From Planctomycetaceae bacterium (lineage in GTDB: Bacteria > Planctomycetota > Planctomycetia > Pirellulales > Thermoguttaceae): a stretch of DNA of 35,433 nucleotides. The notes under the pieces are model-generated. The model worked only from the letters and a program-made list of their open reading frames with translations, made no database searches and was not told where the DNA came from. Shown here piece by piece: positions 1 to 9,552 of this stretch. The stretch covers positions 1 to 35,433 of the forward strand of contig JAISQK010000234.1 in assembly GCA_031274255.1 (NCBI GenBank), given 5' to 3'. The first letter of the stretch is position 1. Each line of letters starts with the position of its first letter. A program made the translations under genes and the position numbers.

Positions 1-170
1 CTTTCTTTCAAAGACTGCTGGAAAATCCGCTCACGGATTTCTCGGAAATACGAGTTCACCGTGTTCCGGTTTACCCCCGAAATTGACGCCGTTGCCGTCG
101 CAGTCAGGTCCTCGCAAAAGTAACGTAAAAGCAAGTCAACTTTTTTAGCACTTAAACGCTTGTATCTCAT
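1..170 (-). CDS. IS1595-family transposase, N-terminal part (runs off window)
   Basis: The first 56 codons of a transposase starting at the ATG at 168-170 and running off the left edge. They match the N-terminus of the transposase at 26613-27221 apart from a few substitutions, such as Cys to Tyr near residue 17. This part holds the helix-turn-helix-like region; the DDE catalytic domain is not in the window. No frame disruption is visible in the part present, but the copy cannot be judged complete. Confidence 0.8.
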   Translation of the reverse strand, partial: MRYKRLSAKKVDLLLRYFCEDLTATATASISGVNRNTVNSYFREIRERIFQQSLKE

Positions 171-212
171 AGATTTATATTAAAATGTGTTATGAGATGC
201 TAGGCAAGAGCC
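1..212 (-). mobile_element. IS1595-family insertion sequence, left partial copy
   Basis: This stretch is nearly identical to 27051-27263 of the complete element at 26557-27263. It ends at 203-212 with the same terminal inverted repeat (GGCTCTTGCCTAGCATCTC read on the minus strand). The rest of the element lies beyond the left edge of the window. It has the same orientation as the copies at 26557 and 35258. Confidence 0.9.
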
Positions 213-324
213 ATATTCTTTTTTCCTTCCGCCGATCTAAAATCTGTTTCTGTTATCATTTTCCTGCTTTCCCTCTTGCTTCTGATTTATATCTCATAAT
301 TCTTATTATCTTTCACGGAACCAT

Positions 325-555
325 CGTACTTGAGTATATAATTCATGTACTTTAGTACGGTACTCTTGTGCTTAAGTATGCAACTTTTGTATCTGAGTAC
401 GGAAAACTCGAACTTGAATGCGGGATTATCGTATTTAAGTACATAGCCATCGTACTTGAATACTGAATTATTATACTGGAGTTCGAAACTCTTGTATTTG
501 AGTACGAAACTATTGTACTGGAGTGCGGAATTATCATATTTGAATACGGATCACT
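325..555. repeat. 21-bp tandem array, 11 units (array 1)
   Basis: Eleven degenerate direct repeats with an exact 21-bp period and an approximate consensus TATTGTACTTGAGTACGGAAT. Each unit centres on a dyad of the form cGTACT-TG-AGTACg, so dyads recur every two helical turns. The unit length is a multiple of three, so the minus strand has an open heptapeptide frame across the array, but no conserved start or domain supports a protein. The 85 bases on the left (about 237-324) resemble the left flank of the second array at 15479-15709. It could be a protein-binding array, an iteron-like locus or a decayed coding repeat. Confidence 0.85.
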
Positions 556-865
556 AGTGGAACAATGTATAACTTCTGAGGAATAAATGATTTATGATGT
601 TTTTCTCATCGAAATCTGTGTTTTGTTTTCCAAATTGTCCGCGGCCTAAACCGAATCTCATAATGAGTCAAGGATTCTTTCTATTGGATTTCTGTAACAA
701 AAAATTGGGATAATTCAGGTGTTCAAGAGAGACCGTTCAGGATGATCGGAACATAATCCAGAGAACATTTTATTCCGCAGGACGTTATGGGGATGTGATT
801 CAGGGTTAGCGAAATACAATAGAAGGAACATTTTATTCCATAGGACGTTAAAAGGATGTCTGCCG
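556..865. repeat. Intergenic stretch with a spaced 35-bp direct repeat
   Basis: No credible gene is seen here. Two related copies lie at 763-797 and 826-860, each reading GAACATTTTATTCC, two variable bases, AGGACGTTA, then GGATGT. The distance between copies is 63 bases. A short variant of the first half (GGAACATAATCC) lies just upstream at 748-759. The repeats run into the mosaic element that follows and may be another module of it. Confidence 0.6.
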
Positions 866-1224
866 ACGGCCAAACGTGCCGTTTGATCGCAGATGAGACT
901 GCCGCCCCGAAGCAATAACCCGCTTGCGTTGCTCGCTGGTATCCGCAAACAAAAAAACGTTTCCATCAGAAGCCGAATGGAACGCAGTGACCATGAGGCA
1001 ATCGCGGTGCAGCGTGCCACGCTGCCACTCGCGTTGCTCACTGGAGTCAACTGACGGAAAAACGTTCCGAACGCGAAGCTGTGAGGCAACTGCGATCCAA
1101 CGTGCTACGTTGGCGGAAAAACGTTACCATTGGAAGCCGACCGCGCAGCCGTGAGGCAAGTGCGATCCAACGTGCCACGTTGGCGTCGCGGCTCGCGACT
1201 GCGGTGCAGCAGCATGCTTCCCGG
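866..1224. repeat. Mosaic hairpin repeat, block 1
   Basis: A string of short hairpin modules shared with 11197-11628, 15173-15392, 15802-16461 and 34205-34262. Perfect stem-loops lie at 871-885 (CAAACG/CGTTTG, reverse orientation), 1009-1025 (GCAGCGT/ACGCTGC), 1097-1113 (CCAACGT/ACGTTGG), 1167-1183 (CCAACGT/ACGTTGG) and 1185-1199 (GTCGCG/CGCGAC, loop GCT). The phrase GTGAGGCAA-TGCGAT precedes several of them. Small open frames exist on both strands, but the repeats are oriented both ways and lack conserved starts, so coding is not supported. The block touches the mnmG stop codon at 1225. Confidence 0.85.
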
Positions 1225-3081
1225 TCATTTGATTTTTTCCAAATGAATCAGGATCACAGCGGTGTCCGCCGGTGTGATGCCGCTGATACGTCCCGCCTGG
1301 GCAAGGTCGGACGGTTGAATCCGTATCAGTTTCTCCTTGGCTTCCATCCGAAGATGCGGGACGCTCATGTAGTCGAAGTTCGACGGAATCCGTCTGGAAC
1401 CGAACTTGAGACTGCGGTCAATGTCGATTTCCTGCCGTATGATGTAACCGGAATACTTTGCGTCAACGCTCATCTGTTCCACGATGTCCGGAGCGGTCCT
1501 TCGGAGTTCGGGAACTCTCGCCGTGATCATCTCCCACGTGGTGTCCTGACGTTTTAACGCTTTCCACATGGAACCGTCCGCGTCGTGATGCGTTTCCAGA
1601 ATCCGCCGGACTCGTTGGATTTCCTTCGTCTTTTCGGTGAACCGGTGCCAGCGTCCGGCGTCAATGAGTCCGTATTCATGACCGATCGGCGTCAGACGGC
1701 GGTCGGCGTTGTCCTGACGCAGAAGCAGCCGGTGTTCCGCGCGGCTGGTGAACATGCGGTACGGCTCGTTGACCCCTTTGGTGACAAGATCGTCCAGCAT
1801 GACACCGATGTAAGCCTGATCACGCCGCAAAATCAACGGCTCAAGACCCGCAACCTGTCTTGCCGCGTTCGTTCCGGCAAGGAGTCCCTGAGCCGCGGCT
1901 TCCTCATAACCCGTGGTGCCGTTGAGTTGTCCGGCAAGATACAAGCCCGGCACCGCTTTGGTCTCCAGGGAAATCCGAAGCTGTTCCGGCGGAGCGTAAT
2001 CATACTCAATCGCGTAAGCATACCGCAGGATTTGTGCATTCTCCAACCCCTCAATCCGATGAATCATCTCATCCTGCACATCGCGGGGCAGACTCGTTGA
2101 GAGTCCGTTGACGTAAATTTCCGCGGTGCGGCGTCCTTCCGGTTCGAGAAAAAGCTGGTGACGCTCTTTCTCGGCAAACCGCTCAATCTTCGTTTCAATG
2201 GACGGACAGTAGCGCGGCCCGACGGATTGAATCTGACCGGTGTACATCGGAGCGCGGTGAAAATTCCGGCGTACCAGCTCATGCACCTCCGGATTGGTGT
2301 ACGCCATCCAGCACGGCATCTGTTCCTGATCAATCCGGTCATTCAGGAAAGAAAACGGCGACGGATTTTCATCGCCGGGATGCTCACTCAGTTTGCGGTA
2401 ATCGATTGTGCGACCGTTCAGCCGGGGCGGTGTCCCTGTTTTGAAGCGTCTGAGCGTGATCCCGAGCGACATCAGCGCCGGACTGATTCCCAGGGACGCC
2501 GGTTCGCCGGACCGTCCGCCGGGAAGTGTCAGACTTCCGATGTGCAGCATCCCCTGAAGAAATGTTCCGCAGCAGAGTACCACCGCTTGGGCACGGTAAA
2601 GGATGTCTCCTTCGGCCACGACACCGGAAATCCGCGGTTTCCCGGAATCCCCGTTGACGGAATCTTTCACAAAACCGGTCACCGTTTCCTGCCGGAGATG
2701 GAGATTCGGCTGTTGTTCGAGAAACTCCTTGACGAACTGTTTGTAGGCGGTTTTGTCGGATTGGGCACGCGGTCCGTACATGGCGGCGCCTTTACTCCGG
2801 TTGAGCATCCGAAACTGGATTCCGGTTGCGTCGGCAGCGAGTCCCGTCAGTCCGCCGAGGGCGTCGATTTCCCGGACAATGTGCCCCTTGCCGACACCGC
2901 CGACGGCCGGATTGCAGCTCATCTGAGCGATGGTGTCGAGGTTGGAAGTCAGCAAGGCCGTTTTCGCCCCCAATCTCGACGCCGCAAACGCCGCCTCCGC
3001 ACCGGCGTGACCGCCTCCGACCACCACGACATCATAATCATAACATGCTTCAAAATGGTGCGAATCGGAAACCAATGACAT
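1225..3081 (-). CDS. mnmG: tRNA uridine-5-carboxymethylaminomethyl modification enzyme MnmG (GidA)
   Basis: MnmG works with the GTPase MnmE in the cytoplasm to install the (carboxymethyl)aminomethyl group at U34 of certain tRNAs, using FAD and methylenetetrahydrofolate. The roughly 618-residue product has the normal family length. The FAD-binding GGGHAG motif is at about residues 22-27, followed by the conserved [12 protein letters not shown] segment with its cysteine and by PRAQSDK and KTGTPPR motifs. The ATG at 3081 follows a GAGGGGGAG Shine-Dalgarno sequence; a GTG one codon upstream is possible but less likely. It is transcribed alone or with the downstream repeat; mnmE is not in the window. 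The stop codon directly touches a mosaic hairpin block. Confidence 0.97.
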   Translation of the reverse strand: MSLVSDSHHFEACYDYDVVVVGGGHAGAEAAFAASRLGAKTALLTSNLDTIAQMSCNPAVGGVGKGHIVREIDALGGLTGLAADATGIQFRMLNRSKGAAMYGPRAQSDKTAYKQFVKEFLEQQPNLHLRQETVTGFVKDSVNGDSGKPRISGVVAEGDILYRAQAVVLCCGTFLQGMLHIGSLTLPGGRSGEPASLGISPALMSLGITLRRFKTGTPPRLNGRTIDYRKLSEHPGDENPSPFSFLNDRIDQEQMPCWMAYTNPEVHELVRRNFHRAPMYTGQIQSVGPRYCPSIETKIERFAEKERHQLFLEPEGRRTAEIYVNGLSTSLPRDVQDEMIHRIEGLENAQILRYAYAIEYDYAPPEQLRISLETKAVPGLYLAGQLNGTTGYEEAAAQGLLAGTNAARQVAGLEPLILRRDQAYIGVMLDDLVTKGVNEPYRMFTSRAEHRLLLRQDNADRRLTPIGHEYGLIDAGRWHRFTEKTKEIQRVRRILETHHDADGSMWKALKRQDTTWEMITARVPELRRTAPDIVEQMSVDAKYSGYIIRQEIDIDRSLKFGSRRIPSNFDYMSVPHLRMEAKEKLIRIQPSDLAQAGRISGITPADTAVILIHLEKIK

Positions 3082-3229
3082 CACTCCCCCTCAATCAAGT
3101 CCCCCTGCTTCGTCACGGACAGGAAAAAACTGCAATTATTTTAAGAAAACGGCAAGCTTTGGTGGAATCCCCAATAAAAACCCGCCTCAAAACAAAAAAT
3201 ATCCTCTTTGCCTCTTTGCATCCACGGAT

Positions 3230-4720
3230 TTATGGATGCCATGGCGTTTGTCCGTTTTTCGGCTGGAGAAACCTGGCTCCGGTCTCTTTGTACCAGCCAA
3301 AGAGGATCGTCCGGAGTTCCTCGGCCTTTTCCGGAAACTTCGCGGCCAAATCATGCCGCTCTCCGATGTCTTCCTTGATGTGATACAAATGCGTCTGTCC
3401 GTCTTCGAGCCGCTGAATCAATTTCCAATCTCCGAGACGAACCGCCGAAGACGGAAAACCGCCCTGATTGCTGTAATGCGGATAGTGCCAAAACAACGGA
3501 CGCAACGGCTGCGTTTTTTCTCCGCGAAGCAATGCGGCAAAACTCACTCCGTCAAGATGCTGTTCCGGCTGCTGCGGAAGACCGGCCAGGTCAAGCAGTG
3601 TCGGATAGAAGTCGGTACTGATGACCGGAACATCGCTGACCGTGTCCGGTTTGATGAATTTCGGAAAACGGATGAGGAGCGGCTCACGAAGACCGCCTTC
3701 ATAGTTCCAGCCTTTTCCGGCACGAAGCGGAAGATTACTTGTCGGGGAACCTTCCGCCGTAGCCAGTCCGCCGTTATCGGACATAAAAATGACGATGGTA
3801 TTGTCGGTCAGACGGAGTTCGTCCAGCTTTTTCAGTACACGGCCGACCATCGCGTCCGTGTGCGACATCATTCCGGCATAGGTCAGATGATTTTGACGAA
3901 TACGTGTTTTACGCGGCTCATCCGTAACATGGACCTGTTCTTCTTCGGCAAAATCGAGTCCCGCGTTGTCCTGCAAACCGAGCCGCTCCTTTTTCCCGCG
4001 GTATGGTGCGATGTATTCCTCCGAAGCTCCGAGCGGAACATGCACCTGATAGAACGAAAGATACAGCAGAAACGGTTTCTCCGACTCTTTGAACGCATCC
4101 AGCACAACCATTGCGTCATCAACGATTTGCGTTGTTTTGACTTCCTTAATCCGATTGGGAACCGTTTTGTTGTTGAGCGGCGGATGTTCCGGAAGGGTGA
4201 GGTTTTTCAGCAGCGGCGCAACGTACCGCGTGTCACCGCTGACAACATCAAACCCCTGAAATTGCGGGCCGTACTCTTTGATGTCGCCGAGATGCCACTT
4301 GCCGAGCAGTGCCGTGTTATAACCTGCCTTGTGAAAAGCCTCACCGAGTGTTGTTTCTTCGAGCGGCATAAACCGTTGCAATTCGGCCGGTTCAAAACGC
4401 TCACTCCGCACACCGGCAAGAAAATTTGTGAGTCCGGCCCGGGCGGGATAACGGCCGCTCATAATACTGTAACGTGTCGGACTGCACACATTGCACGCCG
4501 CATACGCCGAAGTGAAACGGATCCCGTCTTTAGCCAGCTGATTGATGTTTGGTGTTTCATAAAACGTTCCGGGGTTGAACGCTCCGATGTCATTGACGCC
4601 GAGATCGTCTGCGAGAATGAACACAATGTTGGGATGTTCGTTTCCCTCGACCGGTAAAACACCTGCTCCTGTGAAAGCCGCCGCGATGAACAAAGCCGTT
4701 AAAAATGTCTTCCGCCGCAT
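3230..4720 (-). CDS. Secreted formylglycine-dependent sulfatase (arylsulfatase family)
   Basis: Hydrolyses sulfate esters; natural substrates in this group are often sulfated polysaccharides, but specificity cannot be read here. It opens with a signal peptide (MRRK then a hydrophobic stretch to about residue 20). The metal-binding DD pair is at about 38-39. The CSPTR motif has Cys79, the residue that would be converted to formylglycine. GKWHLGD lies at about 140-146 and SDNGG in the middle. The ATG at 4720 has an AAAGGA ribosome-binding site at good spacing; an ATG at 4735 would add five residues with a weaker site. No formylglycine-generating enzyme or transporter is adjacent. Secreted sulfatases are abundant in Planctomycetota. 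Confidence 0.93.
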   Translation of the reverse strand: MRRKTFLTALFIAAAFTGAGVLPVEGNEHPNIVFILADDLGVNDIGAFNPGTFYETPNINQLAKDGIRFTSAYAACNVCSPTRYSIMSGRYPARAGLTNFLAGVRSERFEPAELQRFMPLEETTLGEAFHKAGYNTALLGKWHLGDIKEYGPQFQGFDVVSGDTRYVAPLLKNLTLPEHPPLNNKTVPNRIKEVKTTQIVDDAMVVLDAFKESEKPFLLYLSFYQVHVPLGASEEYIAPYRGKKERLGLQDNAGLDFAEEEQVHVTDEPRKTRIRQNHLTYAGMMSHTDAMVGRVLKKLDELRLTDNTIVIFMSDNGGLATAEGSPTSNLPLRAGKGWNYEGGLREPLLIRFPKFIKPDTVSDVPVISTDFYPTLLDLAGLPQQPEQHLDGVSFAALLRGEKTQPLRPLFWHYPHYSNQGGFPSSAVRLGDWKLIQRLEDGQTHLYHIKEDIGERHDLAAKFPEKAEELRTILFGWYKETGARFLQPKNGQTPWHP

Positions 4721-4988
4721 GATTTTTCCTTTCATGTCTGTTTCTTCAATGAGTCACTGATCAGGATAAATGGAATCATACACAAAAAATGCCTGTGAAC
4801 AATCCCCGTTTCGGCACGGCTGCCGTGAAATAACAAGGAAAAGAAATGAGAAGAAACACGGAATCCATCAAGTGGTACTTGTAATCCCGACGGAAATGGC
4901 TTAAACTTTCTATTGGTATCATAAATGGTTTCCTTTGATCGGATGGCTTGGATCAGCGGTATTTAATGAGATTCCCCCCTAATACTTT

Positions 4989-5771
4989 ATGGATCATTTT
5001 CTTAGACAGATTTCCGAACAGTTCCTGAATGGAAAAACGGACTCCGAAACGTTTCTCCGGCAAATGAGCAGTCTGATTCAGCAGCAAAAAACCGCTGATG
5101 TGGGCGAGGCTCAACTTGATCTCGACCGCCGTCGCCGATGCGGTTTTCCGGAGGTAATTTTTTCTGAAGGCAAGAGTATCACAGCACTTAAGAAAATTTT
5201 AATGACACTTCAGGAGCGGAATGTGGATGTTTTGGCCACCCGAATGACGCAGGATCAGGCCGATGTTATTTGTAGCGAATTTCCTCGAGGTCAATACAAT
5301 TCCATCGGACGGACATTCCGGCTGCCGCCGGTTTCAGGAGAGGAAACGGCACGGCATCATGGAAAGGTTGTGATTCTTTCGGCGGGCACAAGTGATTTGC
5401 CTGTGGCGGAAGAAGCTCGTGAGACCGCCGTCTGGACGGGAGCGGAAGTGACGCTCATCCAGGATGTCGGTGTGGCCGGACCCCATCGGCTTCAGGCCAA
5501 TCTTCATCTCCTTGAAGACGCTGACGCCATTGTGGTGATTGCGGGCATGGAAGGGGCTTTGCCAAGTGTCGTAGGGGGGTACGTAAGTTGTCCGATTATC
5601 GCTGTGCCGACGAGTGTGGGCTATGGCGCCAGTTTCGGCGGCATCGCGGCACTTTTGGGAATGCTCAACAGTTGTGCGTCGAATGTTACCGTAGTGAATA
5701 TCGATGCAGGTTTCAAGGGAGGATATGTCGCGGGGCTGATTTCACGGAACAATTCTTTATCCAGGCACTAA
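4989..5771 (+). CDS. larB: LarB-like nickel-pincer cofactor biosynthesis carboxylase
   Basis: LarB carboxylates and hydrolyses nicotinic acid adenine dinucleotide, the first step toward the nickel-pincer nucleotide cofactor of lactate racemase and related enzymes. The 260-residue product has the family layout: LD-x-RR-RCGFPEVIF-x-EGK at about 44-62, a TR motif at 84-85, AGTSDLPVAEEA at 132-143, DVGVAGPHR at 159-167, GMEGALPSVVGG at 186-197, and MLNSCAS around Cys229, the position of the family's catalytic cysteine. The C-terminal half is PurE-like, so such genes were once called AIR carboxylases. larC, larE and a LarA-type target enzyme are not in the window. The start has no clear ribosome-binding site. 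Confidence 0.93.
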   Translation: MDHFLRQISEQFLNGKTDSETFLRQMSSLIQQQKTADVGEAQLDLDRRRRCGFPEVIFSEGKSITALKKILMTLQERNVDVLATRMTQDQADVICSEFPRGQYNSIGRTFRLPPVSGEETARHHGKVVILSAGTSDLPVAEEARETAVWTGAEVTLIQDVGVAGPHRLQANLHLLEDADAIVVIAGMEGALPSVVGGYVSCPIIAVPTSVGYGASFGGIAALLGMLNSCASNVTVVNIDAGFKGGYVAGLISRNNSLSRH

Positions 5772-5928
5772 TATTGAAATAATCGTTAGTTTTTGCGATG
5801 GAACTGTCAGGAAATTCTCCAAATTTTCTCGATTTATTTTTTGTACAATATACAATTGGATTACACTGGAGTTATCCCATTGTTGAAGACATAATACAGT
5901 GCATTATTCAAAACCAAGGTTTCAATAA

Positions 5929-6660
5929 ATGTCGAATCCGAGAGACGAGAAAAATTGTCAATTGATGTTTGAAATTGAAGGCAATCCTCCTGAAGAAAGT
6001 CCGGCGGGACAGTTATATTTTCAAAAAGACGCTCTCGTTTTTGAATTTCTTGAGAGCGAAGAACCGGTGACGTTTAAAAAATCCAAAATTCCCGGCAACG
6101 TAACCTTCTATGAGGACTGCATTTACTTAAAACATCCTTTGAAAAATGACCAAATATTGGTGCTTTTTCCTCTCACGGAAACGAGCGAAAAAAGGTACAT
6201 TTACCAAAGTCTGCGGAATTGGGTCATGCAGTTGTCGGGAAAAAATTTCGAAAAAGACGCAGCACCTTATTTACGTTTTTTTGATTTGCCGACCAAGTTT
6301 CTGATAGTTTTTCAGTTGATGCTTCCCTTTCTGATTTATTATGTGTTATTCTATTTGAATAAACTTTTGGAAAATATTCCGCCGAAACTCGTTGACATGC
6401 TTGAAGTTTGGGAAAAGATACTGTTTTTTCAGGGAGCAGCGGTTCATTCTCTGATATTGGTGCCGCTTGCGTTTTTCGTACTGGTTTTCAGTCACCGTTG
6501 GGCACTTCTCTGGGTCACCATCATGAGTTTCGTCGCCGTTTTCGGACTGGGAATTGCTTGTATCGCCGTGCCGGGAGATGTTTACCTTGCGGTCATGCCG
6601 TATCTTGTGTGTACGTTGATTTTGGCATTTTACTACATTATCTCACTGAACAAAATCTGA
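5929..6660 (+). CDS. Membrane protein of unknown function
   Basis: I do not recognise this 243-residue protein. The first 120 residues are soluble, rich in charged and aromatic residues and predicted cytoplasmic. Four hydrophobic segments follow, at about 124-143, 168-187, 190-209 and 216-239. There is no signal peptide. The N-terminal part could be a small PH-like or beta-rich domain, which would fit the PH-domain protein encoded next in the same direction 118 bases later, but this is only inference. Base composition is lower in GC than mnmG or nif. A weak AAGG lies before the ATG. Confidence 0.75.
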   Translation: MSNPRDEKNCQLMFEIEGNPPEESPAGQLYFQKDALVFEFLESEEPVTFKKSKIPGNVTFYEDCIYLKHPLKNDQILVLFPLTETSEKRYIYQSLRNWVMQLSGKNFEKDAAPYLRFFDLPTKFLIVFQLMLPFLIYYVLFYLNKLLENIPPKLVDMLEVWEKILFFQGAAVHSLILVPLAFFVLVFSHRWALLWVTIMSFVAVFGLGIACIAVPGDVYLAVMPYLVCTLILAFYYIISLNKI

Positions 6661-6778
6661 GGTACCTTTTTTCTTTCGGCATTCTTTACTTATCCGCAAA
6701 GATTTGATATACTGAAACGGTTATGGCATGGCCATTTGTAACTAAGGCTGCAATCAGTATAACATAAAGGAGAAAATC

Positions 6779-7441
6779 ATGACCGATCCTACCATTCTTG
6801 CCGACCAGCATCAAGAGGACAACAACGAGAATCAGGATGATCAGCAGACAGGCAAATCCCATCAACAAGACCAAACCATGGATCAGGCCGTCGACAAAAG
6901 CCGGGCAGCCAGCGGTCCGACGCCGGAATCCTTTGGTGTCACGTGGCTTCAGGGAAGTTATTCCGGAAAAAAACTGCGTACTCTATTCGGCCTCACTATT
7001 TTAGCGACCATTCTGTTTTTGGTTCTCGCTGTTCTGTTCCGGGGACGCCTCACCCTCACGGATACGGTCTGGTGGTCTCTGATGATGGTGATTCCGGTGA
7101 TTTTGTGGATTCGATATGTTTGTGTCTACATTTACCGCACGAAAACGATCAAATACCGTCTGACGCCGCACCGTCTCTACAACGAATCCGGTTTCCTCAA
7201 GAGAACGATGGACACGCTTGAGATTATCGACATTGAGGATATGCGGATGGAACAGACATTTTGGGACCGTTTCCTTAACGGCGGTGTCGGAACGGTGATC
7301 ATTCTTTCCAACGACAAGACGCATCCTACGATCCGGTTGGAAGCACTGGAACATCCGCAAGACGTGTTCGAGTCGATTGACGAAATGCGGCGGCGGCAGC
7401 GGAGCAGCGGCGCAAGAGTCATCCGTTCGGTCACATCCTGA
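6779..7441 (+). CDS. Membrane protein with bacterial PH domain (bPH2/DUF304-like)
   Basis: A 220-residue protein with three parts. The first 45 residues are a low-complexity segment rich in Gln, Asp and Asn. Two membrane segments follow at about 67-88 and 95-114. A C-terminal domain at about 118-205 has the pattern of bacterial PH domains: YRLTPHRLYNESGFL, a run typed EIIDIEDMR, and a phenylalanine-asparagine-GGVGTVIIL segment. Such proteins are inner-membrane proteins of mostly unknown role. A strong AAAGGAG site precedes the ATG, and the gene appears to have its own leader. It ends 274 bases before the nif promoter and shows no functional link to it. Confidence 0.85.
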   Translation: MTDPTILADQHQEDNNENQDDQQTGKSHQQDQTMDQAVDKSRAASGPTPESFGVTWLQGSYSGKKLRTLFGLTILATILFLVLAVLFRGRLTLTDTVWWSLMMVIPVILWIRYVCVYIYRTKTIKYRLTPHRLYNESGFLKRTMDTLEIIDIEDMRMEQTFWDRFLNGGVGTVIILSNDKTHPTIRLEALEHPQDVFESIDEMRRRQRSSGARVIRSVTS

Positions 7442-7714
7442 GTTGATTTTGTCGGCAAAGTTGCCATTTCATCGGAAAACCGCACGTTCCTACATTTTTG
7501 TGCCATTTCATTTTATAAAACAAAGATGTAGGAATGGAAATCAAACAGGAATCTTGCTCCGGACATTCCGGAGTCTTTTGCGGGATGTCTCACATGGCGG
7601 TGTCTTTCAAATTCTCTTTCTTCGTGAGTCTTTTCACGGGATTTTCTCTGTTTCGCAAAATACCGGCACAACGGTGGCGGGATTTCGATCTATTTTTATC
7701 ATAAAAAGCTCGAT

Positions 7715-7730
7715 TGGCACATTTCGTGCA
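7715..7730 (+). promoter_or_regulatory. Sigma-54 (RpoN) type promoter of the nif cluster
   Basis: The sequence TGGCAC-ATTTC-GTGCA matches the -24/-12 consensus TGGCAC-N5-TTGCA at all but one position, with correct GG to GC spacing. Transcription would start near 7741, leaving a leader of about 137 bases before nifH. I found no TGT-N10-ACA site, the usual NifA activator site, between 7442 and 7714, so the activator is unclear. The rest of 7442-7853 holds no gene that I can support. Confidence 0.7.
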
Positions 7731-7746
7731 AATAGTCCTCAGACAA

Positions 7747-7791
7747 GTTTCCGACATTGGAACAAAACGGAACAAATATGATACCGTTTCC
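7747..7791. promoter_or_regulatory. Paired dyads in the nifH leader, possible operator
   Basis: GTTTCC and GGAAC elements form two imperfect inverted repeats just downstream of the predicted transcription start: GTTTCC at 7747-7752 with GGAAC at 7759-7763, and GGAAC at 7769-7773 with GTTTCC at 7786-7791. The position would suit a repressor or an RNA structure. There is no direct evidence of a regulator. Confidence 0.35.
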
Positions 7792-7838
7792 AAACGAGGA
7801 CGGCGTTTCTCCCGGTGATTTCAGCCGCCGGCACTTGA

Positions 7839-8702
<864 letters not shown>

Positions 8703-8780
8703 AGTCTTGATTGCGGTCCCGTCAAACCTTTTGTCATGTCGATATTACTAACTTGAATTTATTGAGGAGATAACACACAT

Positions 8781-9119
8781 ATGTTAATGATCAGAGCCAT
8801 TATCCGCCCCGAAAAAGTCGATGCAGTCCTTGCCGCTTTGATGGCGGAAGGTTTTCCGGCGGTCACCAAAATCAGCGTTGCCGGACGCGGAAAGCAGCGC
8901 GGTATCAAAATCGGCGACATCACCTACGACGAAATTCCGAAGGAGATGCTGCTCATGGTTGTTCCGAGCAAAGACAAGGACTTTGTCGTCAACAAAATCA
9001 TGGAAATCGCGAGAAGTTCCAAAAGCGCCTTCGGGGACGGCAAGATTTTCGTGTCGCCGGTGGAGGAAGTTTACACGGTCAGTTCCGGTATCAAGGAAGT
9101 TGCGGAGGGGGAAGCATGA
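8781..9119 (+). CDS. nifI1: Nitrogenase-regulating PII protein NifI1
   Basis: A 112-residue PII-family protein. With NifI2, NifI1 binds NifDK in anaerobes and methanogens and blocks it when nitrogen is sufficient; 2-oxoglutarate and ATP relieve this. The sequence shows the PII core: MLMIRAIIRPEK start, T-loop region about 36-54 with the GRGKQRG motif, and the C-terminal ATP-contact segment GDGKIFVSPVEE at 85-96. A strong GAGGAG ribosome-binding site lies upstream. The stop overlaps the start of nifI2 by ATGA, so the two are translationally coupled. The position between nifH and nifD is diagnostic for nifI1/nifI2 as opposed to glnB/glnK. Confidence 0.94.
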   Translation: MLMIRAIIRPEKVDAVLAALMAEGFPAVTKISVAGRGKQRGIKIGDITYDEIPKEMLLMVVPSKDKDFVVNKIMEIARSSKSAFGDGKIFVSPVEEVYTVSSGIKEVAEGEA

Positions 9120-9493
9120 AAGAGGTCATGGCAATCATCCGCATGGGGAAAATCAATCAGACCAAACGGGCGCTTATTGACGCCGGTATCAGTTCCATGC
9201 ACGTCAAGGATGTTCTCGGACGCGGCAAAGGACTGGTTGACATGGTGCGGCTCGCCGGTGCGGAACGGGTTTGGGAGGAAAAAATGGAAGAGCTTGCCGT
9301 CGTCGGACGTTTGATTCCGAAGCGTAAAATCTCGATCGTTGTTCCCAACAAACTTGTCAAGAAGGTCATAAAAACGATCATTGATGTCAATCAGACGGGC
9401 AAAAGCGGTGACGGCAAAATATTTGTCATGCCTGTCCATGAGTCGATTCGTGTCCGTGACGGTCAGACCGGCGAGGAAACACTGGATCAGTAA
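9116..9493 (+). CDS. nifI2: Nitrogenase-regulating PII protein NifI2
   Basis: The 125-residue partner of NifI1 in the inhibitory complex that responds to 2-oxoglutarate. It starts MKEVMAIIRMGK, has the GRGKGL motif at about 35-40, the longer T-loop typical of NifI2 (about 41-70), and GDGKIFVMPVHESIRVR near the C-terminus. It overlaps nifI1 by four bases. With nifI1 it implies rapid post-translational ammonium switch-off of nitrogenase in this organism, provided a NifDK complex is made. Confidence 0.94.
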   Translation: MKEVMAIIRMGKINQTKRALIDAGISSMHVKDVLGRGKGLVDMVRLAGAERVWEEKMEELAVVGRLIPKRKISIVVPNKLVKKVIKTIIDVNQTGKSGDGKIFVMPVHESIRVRDGQTGEETLDQ

Positions 9494-9552
9494 ATTACGA
9501 AGGAATCACACAAAATACATTGGAAAATACCTGGAAATCAGCAGGAGAAAAT

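Noticed and set aside
325-555. CRISPR array
   Set aside because: All parts of the 21-base unit are repeated, with no unique spacers, and no cas genes are present. The same applies to 15479-15709.
715-1089. Minus-strand open frame of 124 codons
   Set aside because: Consists of mosaic modules and the 35-base direct repeats; GC-rich hairpins create long open frames by chance.
3236-4657. Long plus-strand open frame opposite the sulfatase gene
   Set aside because: Shadow frame; the minus strand has the signal peptide and CSPTR motif.
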